A stretch of 64,000 bases of DNA from NCBI GenBank assembly GCA_035578155.1, contig JAPWDM010000004.1, forward strand, positions 57,214,660-57,278,659, given 5' to 3'. Below are positions 58,746 to 64,000 of the stretch, in pieces. Positions within the stretch are counted from its first letter, which is position 1, and each line of letters starts with the position of its first letter. Source of the DNA: Brachynemurus nebulosus. Lineage: Eukaryota; Arthropoda; Insecta; Neuroptera; Myrmeleontidae. Position numbers and translations under genes: made by a program. The notes beneath the pieces were generated by a model. That model saw only the letters and a list, made by a program, of their open reading frames with translations, had not been told where the DNA came from and made no database searches.

Positions 58746-60074
58746 TTTGCATACAGGATGTTTCATGTATTAAATATGAAATGCATGTTTAATACGAAAT
58801 ATATTTGTTTTTTATAAAAGGATAAATTTTTAACTGATTATTAAATATTTTGCACTAAAATGTATTGCAAACAATTATTATATACATTTGCGTTCTATAC
58901 ACCTCGAAATCGCAAGTCACAGTTATCAACCTGTATGTTCTGAATTTGTATTTAAAAAGAGATAGCAATATAATTGCATTTCTATCTGATCAGGGTGTAT
59001 TATAAAAAGAAACCTTAGTGTAATAAAAATACATATGGATGATCATTACTGAGATAATGAAAAAGCCAGAAGGCATTTCTATCCATTCATCGTATCAACA
59101 CGTTACCACTTGATATTTTTAATTTATATTTTTAAGGAATATTCAATTTCTAATTTCGATTTGGATATAACGCAAAAGTCCCTATACCAGAACACTATTT
59201 TTGGGTGTGTAATTAAACTGGCTTATAAAAATGAATAAATAAAACACTTATTTTTTTTTCTTAATAATCATGAAAGCAAGTTTTTTAATCCAAAGAATAC
59301 CTTTTTTAAAAAAAATATAACCCAAAATTTTTTATTTATTAATCTTTTTCTTTTACAAACCGTAAGTACCCATATTGGAACTTAGTAACATCAGTAGTTC
59401 GGAATGTGTAAGCAAACACATGTGCAATATGACACATAGAGTGGCATCTAGACGTCAAAGTAGAATAGAATGGTTTAAGTTTTCGACACAAATAAAGGGT
59501 AAGAATACTGTATTTTCTACCAATAAGGTTTCGCCATCTAGGTGATCTTTAAAAAATATCGTATATTTTCTAACTAAACGATAAACCATAGTGAATTTTT
59601 AAGTATTTAACTAAGAAATCTCTGTAAATTACTATTTTCATTTCATAATAAACATTTCAAGGTTTTAAATCAATATGTTTGGTTTATTTATGATTATACG
59701 TCTCGGCATAAACAAAATTATTACACGTGATAAAACATAAAACAGTGACTAAGTGTTTTAGAAGCAAAAATAAAATAAAAATGTTTATAAAATACATATT
59801 AATAATAATTGTAATACCAAATACATTCAGTCAAATTTAAAACGTATATTGAAACACTTCGGCAAATTATATTTAAACAATATTAAAAGGTAATTTAGCT
59901 GTCCTAATCTCTTAAATGGACTAATAAATATTATTTGTATATTTTTATTATGATAACTTGAAAAATTCGCTGAAAAATGTTAAAATTAATAACTCATGTG
60001 TTTTTAATAATGATCATCCATCCAAAAAAATGTACACTAATTCAACAAAAATTGTTTAAAATATATTAATAATG

Positions 60075-60077
<3 letters not shown>
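58746..60077. other. Unassigned AT-rich DNA
   Basis: ACAGGATGTTTCATGTATTA (58754) and CAGGGTGTATTATAAAAAG (58992) look like ends related to the CAGGGTGT family but are in the same orientation. No gene recognised. Confidence 0.45.
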
Positions 60078-60078
<1 letters not shown>

Positions 60079-60136
<58 letters not shown>

Positions 60137-60182
60137 ATATATATAAAATGTTTAAAATATATATATATATATATATATATAT
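60079..60182. repeat. (TA)n microsatellite, split in two
   Basis: TA at 60079-60133 and 60157-60182, separated by AAACATATATATAAAATGTT. It abuts the truncated MITE at 60188. Confidence 0.95.
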
Positions 60183-60187
60183 TTCTT

Positions 60188-60355
60188 AAATTAAGTAAGG
60201 AAACATTAAATGCGAGGTGAATTTAAATTGAAAAATAATCATTCTATTAATAATAATTTTTGTAATCAGAGTTTCTTTCAGAAATAACTTCATTTTATGT
60301 AAATGTCGAAACTATTCCGATATATGATCGCGTTCCGGTATAGGGGCTTTTACGT
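60188..60355 (-). mobile_element. Truncated reverse copy of the 23166-23395 MITE
   Basis: TTAAGTAAGGAAACATTAAATG, AATTTAAATTGAAAAATAAT, CAGAAATAACTTCATTT and the end GGGGCTTTTAC are the reverse complement of 23166-23320 with moderate divergence. The other terminus is missing where the (TA)n array begins. Confidence 0.85.
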
Positions 60356-61278
60356 TATATGTATAAATAAAATTTGGTTTATATCAAAAATAAACTTTAA
60401 TACTGTTGAGTCAAGCTCATTTTTTTATTTATTTCTGTATAAATATACCTTCATATATTAAAAACAGATAAATATCTCGTATGGACTCATTCATCACGTA
60501 GGCTTTGGGCAAAGAGTATTGATTCTCTTTTTTTTAAGTTATTCGTTTTTTCTCGTTGAGCCATTTTTAAATGAAAATAGACGAAGTGACAGATGATAAA
60601 TTAATGTGTCTGTATATGTGTTTTTCAGAACAGTAAATAATAGGAAACTCTTATGTGGTAGCTAGGCTAGGAACTTATAGGTACTGTAAGCATTGTGTGT
60701 CGTTTTTCCACTTCTTTTCCTATTTTGAAAATAAATTATTTGTGTATGTAGATATTCATCTAACATCTATTGTTCTCTTATCCTACACCATTTTTGTCAT
60801 TACATAATCTTTTACTCGGATGAAAATTCGTTTTATTGTTGAATTTTACTAATATAGGTGTAATTTTAGAAATTGCATTTGCTATCTTTTGCTCTGGTTA
60901 AAATTTTTGTTATTTAAACTGGGTCCAGAAACCTGTTTTTATGAAGATATAATAAACATTTATATGTTTATTATAATGATAAAAATAAAAAAAGTATTTT
61001 TGACTTGTAATTACGATAATTAGATACAAAAAACTACAATTTTCTATAAACTCAGTGAGTTTTAAGGAAAACTCAAAAATTATCAAAATTCTATACAATG
61101 CCCAATGAGGATAGTAAATTTTAACTAAGTGTTACTTTAGAAATAAAGCCGTACGTTAAGTATTTCAAAATTAAGGTTTTTCTTTAAAACAACAGTCATA
61201 GTAGAGGTAGTCATAGAGCCTTGAACTCAGTTTTCTTGCTACTGCAATTAATAATTTGTTGAGTGGCACTTAATTTCG

Positions 61279-61280
<2 letters not shown>
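60356..61280. other. Unassigned AT-rich DNA
   Basis: Nothing recognised; minus-strand frame 60910-61098 has no domain. Confidence 0.5.

Positions 61281-61360
<80 letters not shown>
61281..61360. repeat. (TA)n microsatellite
   Basis: 80 bp of TA leading directly into the CACTCACTCACTCAC repeat start. Confidence 0.97.
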
Positions 61361-61363
<3 letters not shown>

Positions 61364-61720
61364 CCAAACACCATCCACTCACTCACTCACTTGCAGTCCC
61401 TTTGGGTTGTAGTGGCTCGTTAAAGTGCTATTACGGACAATGAGTTAAAAGTTTTTTTCGATTTTTTTCTTTCATAAAAAAGTCTATAGTGCCGGGAATA
61501 TGGTTGAATAATTTCAAGCCAAAATTCGAAATAGAAAAAAAGTTATTTTACCGATTTTTGTATACTAATGTTTTGACGACACTGCCTAAACCGAAAGACC
61601 GGACAAAGAAAAAGCAAGATAAGCAACTATAGGAGAAAGAATTTGAGATTCCTTATGGATTACTATAAGGTCCCGGATTGGCTAACTAGCTCTTAGTAAG
61701 TTTATCTACAAATATATAGA
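61361..61720 (+). repeat. Dispersed repeat family, start (related to 43277)
   Basis: CCATCCACTCACTCACTCAC, GGTTGTAGTGGCTCGTTAAA and a following TTTTTTTCG block parallel 43287-43440. Confidence 0.55.
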
Positions 61721-61729
61721 AAATAAGGT

Positions 61730-62010
61730 CCGTGAAATTGCCCCCCTCCCCATTCTAGCACTAACGATGAAAAGTTTATAGTCGTTAGTGCTACGTTAGT
61801 GATGTTTATTGCTCAAATTTTAGCGTTAGTGCTCTGTCGGTTCAGATTTTATAGCATAAAATTTGGGGGGGGGGGGAACTTCACAGAAGCTGCGTCCCCC
61901 ATATGAGCTATAATGATTAAAAGCTATAATGACACCGTTGGTTAGGGCTACGTTAGTGCTGGTTAGTTCTTAGGTTGTAGCGCTAATGCTCAATTCGTTC
62001 GGATCTTAGA
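61730..62010. repeat. CGTTAGTGCT motif block with C/G-tract inverted repeat
   Basis: GTGAAATTGCCCCCC (61734) is inverted at about 61865-61884 (GGGGGGAACTTCAC). GCACTAACG / CGTTAGTGCT occurs at about 61759, 61782, 61794, 61824 and 61951. Looks like a degraded element; no coding. Confidence 0.55.
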
Positions 62011-62482
62011 GCCGAAAATGTTTTAAACAAACAATTAAACAATAACTTTTGCGCGGCAAATTTAAAATTAATTGTTTTAGCGTGAAAAATTTAAATTAGT
62101 GCACGATTCAACATTCTAAAGTTACACAAGATTTTAAACAATTTTATTTAATGAGCTGTGTCTGCACCTTACTCTAAATTGACAGAAATACTTATTTTTC
62201 ACACTGAAACAATACAAATTGCTTCTAATAATTCTGCGAGGCCTGATATTCTAATTTTCACGCAGAAAATTTGAAACAATAGACACTATATAAACCATCA
62301 AGAAATTTATTTAGAACTAGTACTAGGCTTGCCACGGGTGCTATTTGAAATCATGACATGAATTAAATACGTATAGAGCATACTTACCTATCGAATTTCA
62401 ATATCTCTTCAAAAAAAAAAAGCATTGTCAATAGTGACATGGATACTGAACTTAATGTCTCTATTGAGAATTGTTATTTTTA

Positions 62483-63255
62483 GGGCTCCGTACCTTAAAA
62501 GGAAAAACGGAACCCTTATATCATCACTCTCGTGTCTGTCCATCTGTCTGTCACGGATGTTTTACTCGAAAACTATGTAACGTAAAAATTTGAAGTTTGG
62601 TACCTATGTTAGGTTTTGCGGATGCGCACATACATCGTCAGTCAACAAGTAGAAACAAAATTTTTGGGATTATAATGAACGGCCAGTTTCGTCCAAAGAA
62701 AAAAAAAGTTTCACCTAATATCTTATCATTTAAAATAGCTATACCTCTGAGGTTTCTAATGCTAAAGTTTTGAATTTTACAGAGTTAGTAGATATCTGAG
62801 TCATAGATTGCAGAAAAACTGCGGCTTTTTTCGATAGTGTAATAAAACTGTTTACTTTAATATCTATAGTAACATATTTTCAAATTTATGTTGATCCAAT
62901 TATCTTCTAATATTTATTACCTTGAACACGTTCTGTTTCAAATTCCAAAGCTGTAGCTCGATTGGAATTACCCTAGATCTTTGATAATCTATTAATCAGC
63001 CAGTAAATGAGTGTCCAAAACTGTGATTTTAGTACATTACATCTAAACGTACCTATCAAATTTAGTTTGGAAAATTACTTCTATTAATCTTAACCTTTCT
63101 GAGAAAATTTAATCTTGTAATGTAACTTACCTCGAAGATTGAAGCGACGGACAATTTGAATAAAGTTTAAATACACATAAATAAATATAGTTTAATTTGG
63201 CCTACTGACTGCTCATTGTATGGAACCCTAATTGCGCAGGCCCGACTCGCTCTTA
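62483..63255 (+). repeat. AGGGTTCCGTACC-type interspersed repeat
   Basis: Starts AGGGCTCCGTACCTTAAAAG GAAAAACGGAACCC, then ATCATCACTCTCGTGTCTGT with CTGTCTGTC. It ends TGTATGGAACCCTAATTGCG, GGCCCGACTCGCTCTTAACCG. This start and end are characteristic of a repeat I know from several insect orders; its class (non-LTR, SINE or rolling-circle) I leave open. The two ends share an inverted AGGG(T/C)TCC(G/A)TAC. Confidence 0.75.
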
Positions 63256-64000
63256 ACCGATATTTTCTTAGGAGTTTTGCAACAGAAATAAAATTTTTCC
63301 CTAGGGCAAAAGTAGGCTATGTATACCTCCCAGCCCCTACGTTTTCTCTGGGCAAAATTTCAAATCTATACTGGTGAAACAATAAATAAACAAAAAACAA
63401 AGAAACATACAAACTCATTTTCGGATTTATAATATTAGTTAGCATTAACAGCGGATGACTCTGCAATCTGCAAATAATTTACCGTTATATCTTGAAATCT
63501 AAACTCTGTCCTTAATTTTTATTTTTTCGTATGCACAAAGAAAACATATTATAGGTTTAAGTTATATTATGACATAGACAATACAGTGATTAAAATTACA
63601 CTTAGCACAAAAAAATGTTAAATTGAAATCACATTTAATACTTTCTCGATATATGGTATTTTTAGATACTCGTAAGATATCGTAATCGATTTAAGATAAT
63701 CGTAAAAGTAAAATCGAAGTAAAAACAAAAAAAATATGATTAACAAAGACATTTGTATTCTAGAAACTTTCAAACAGAATTCAGTAATTATTAATTATTA
63801 CGCTAAGCGACGTGCGACCGGAAAATTTAAAATAAATTGTTTCATATTATAAAAATTCCGTCTTTAATGTTGAAATCGGGGCGCAAACTGTGTCTATAAA
63901 GCTAGCCCCGCCAAGTTATAACCCCGAGATCCCACCTGGACTATATTTTTTTGCTATTTTTTTACTAACGAAGAAAATTTTTTGTCGCAGCCGTTACCGA
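63256..64000. other. Unassigned AT-rich DNA
   Basis: A GCGACGTGCGACCGGAAAATTT block at about 63807 resembles GCGCGGCAAATTTAAAATTAA at 62052. Nothing else recognised. Confidence 0.45.

Noticed and set aside
59036..60023. GGATGATCATTA at 59038 inverted at about 60009 as possible element ends
   Set aside because: Only about 12 bp, partly self-palindromic (TGATCA), no target duplication.

Overview
This 64-kb window looks like a repeat-dense, gene-poor piece of a eukaryotic nuclear genome, most likely an insect. The grounds are very high AT content, a dozen long (TA)n arrays, hundreds of bp of satellite rich in CCTAACC, hAT and Tc1/mariner/pogo-type miniature elements with clean 8-bp or TA target duplications, decayed Ty3/gypsy pol genes, and an AGGGTTCCGTACC-type repeat that I associate with insect genomes. 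A hemipteran is my guess but I cannot prove it. No complete host gene is visible. The best sign of one is a 73-bp candidate exon at 15119-15191 with good acceptor and donor sites and one open frame, so the window may be intron or intergenic DNA near a real gene. Most short ATG-to-stop frames here are (TA)n translations (IYIYIY) or lie across repeats.

Layout. 1-6.2 kb: (TA)n arrays alternating with foldback elements, then a 2.3-kb TIR element (3799-6139). That element keeps the start and the Cys-rich end of a transposase-like gene on the minus strand, and carries a pogo-derived insertion (4033-4972) and a hAT MITE (5375-5670). 6.2-15.5 kb: mostly unassigned AT-rich DNA with a dispersed repeat unit, a 50-bp-arm hairpin and the candidate exon. 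15.5-23.4 kb: a hAT-like element with 37-bp palindromic tandem repeats, several MITEs, a truncated hAT end and a cluster of GGCAGAA motifs. 24.1-29.5 kb: a structure with inverted ends of about 270 bp enclosing a 91-bp-period satellite and a TTATTTTGTCG minisatellite.

30.2-32.3 kb: an open RNase H-integrase fragment of a Ty3/gypsy element whose integrase has lost two of its three catalytic acids. 32.9-38.6 kb: hAT-like and pogo-like MITEs, including one hAT MITE nested inside a TA-element. 39.7-41.6 kb: a second 91-bp-period repeat, a CCCGGC-rich block and decayed Gag/protease coding. 42.2-46.4 kb: degenerate tandem repeats and a dispersed family. 46.4-49.6 kb: a second, broken gypsy integrase interrupted by a 142-bp MITE, a 16-bp duplication and a 1.9-kb foldback element. 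50.3-54.6 kb: a foldback element between two (TA)n arrays and a 1-kb TIR element inserted into a degenerate tandem array. 54.8-59 kb: overlapping inverted-repeat structures with a GGGAATTTTCCC-type duplication. 60-64 kb: a truncated MITE copy, (TA)n, and the AGGGTTCCGTACC-type repeat.

Nothing here is a working multi-gene system. What the window offers is a layered record of transposition: at least four nested insertions with recognisable target duplications give relative ages, and (TA)n arrays repeatedly abut both ends of mobile elements. All boundaries were read by eye without alignment software.
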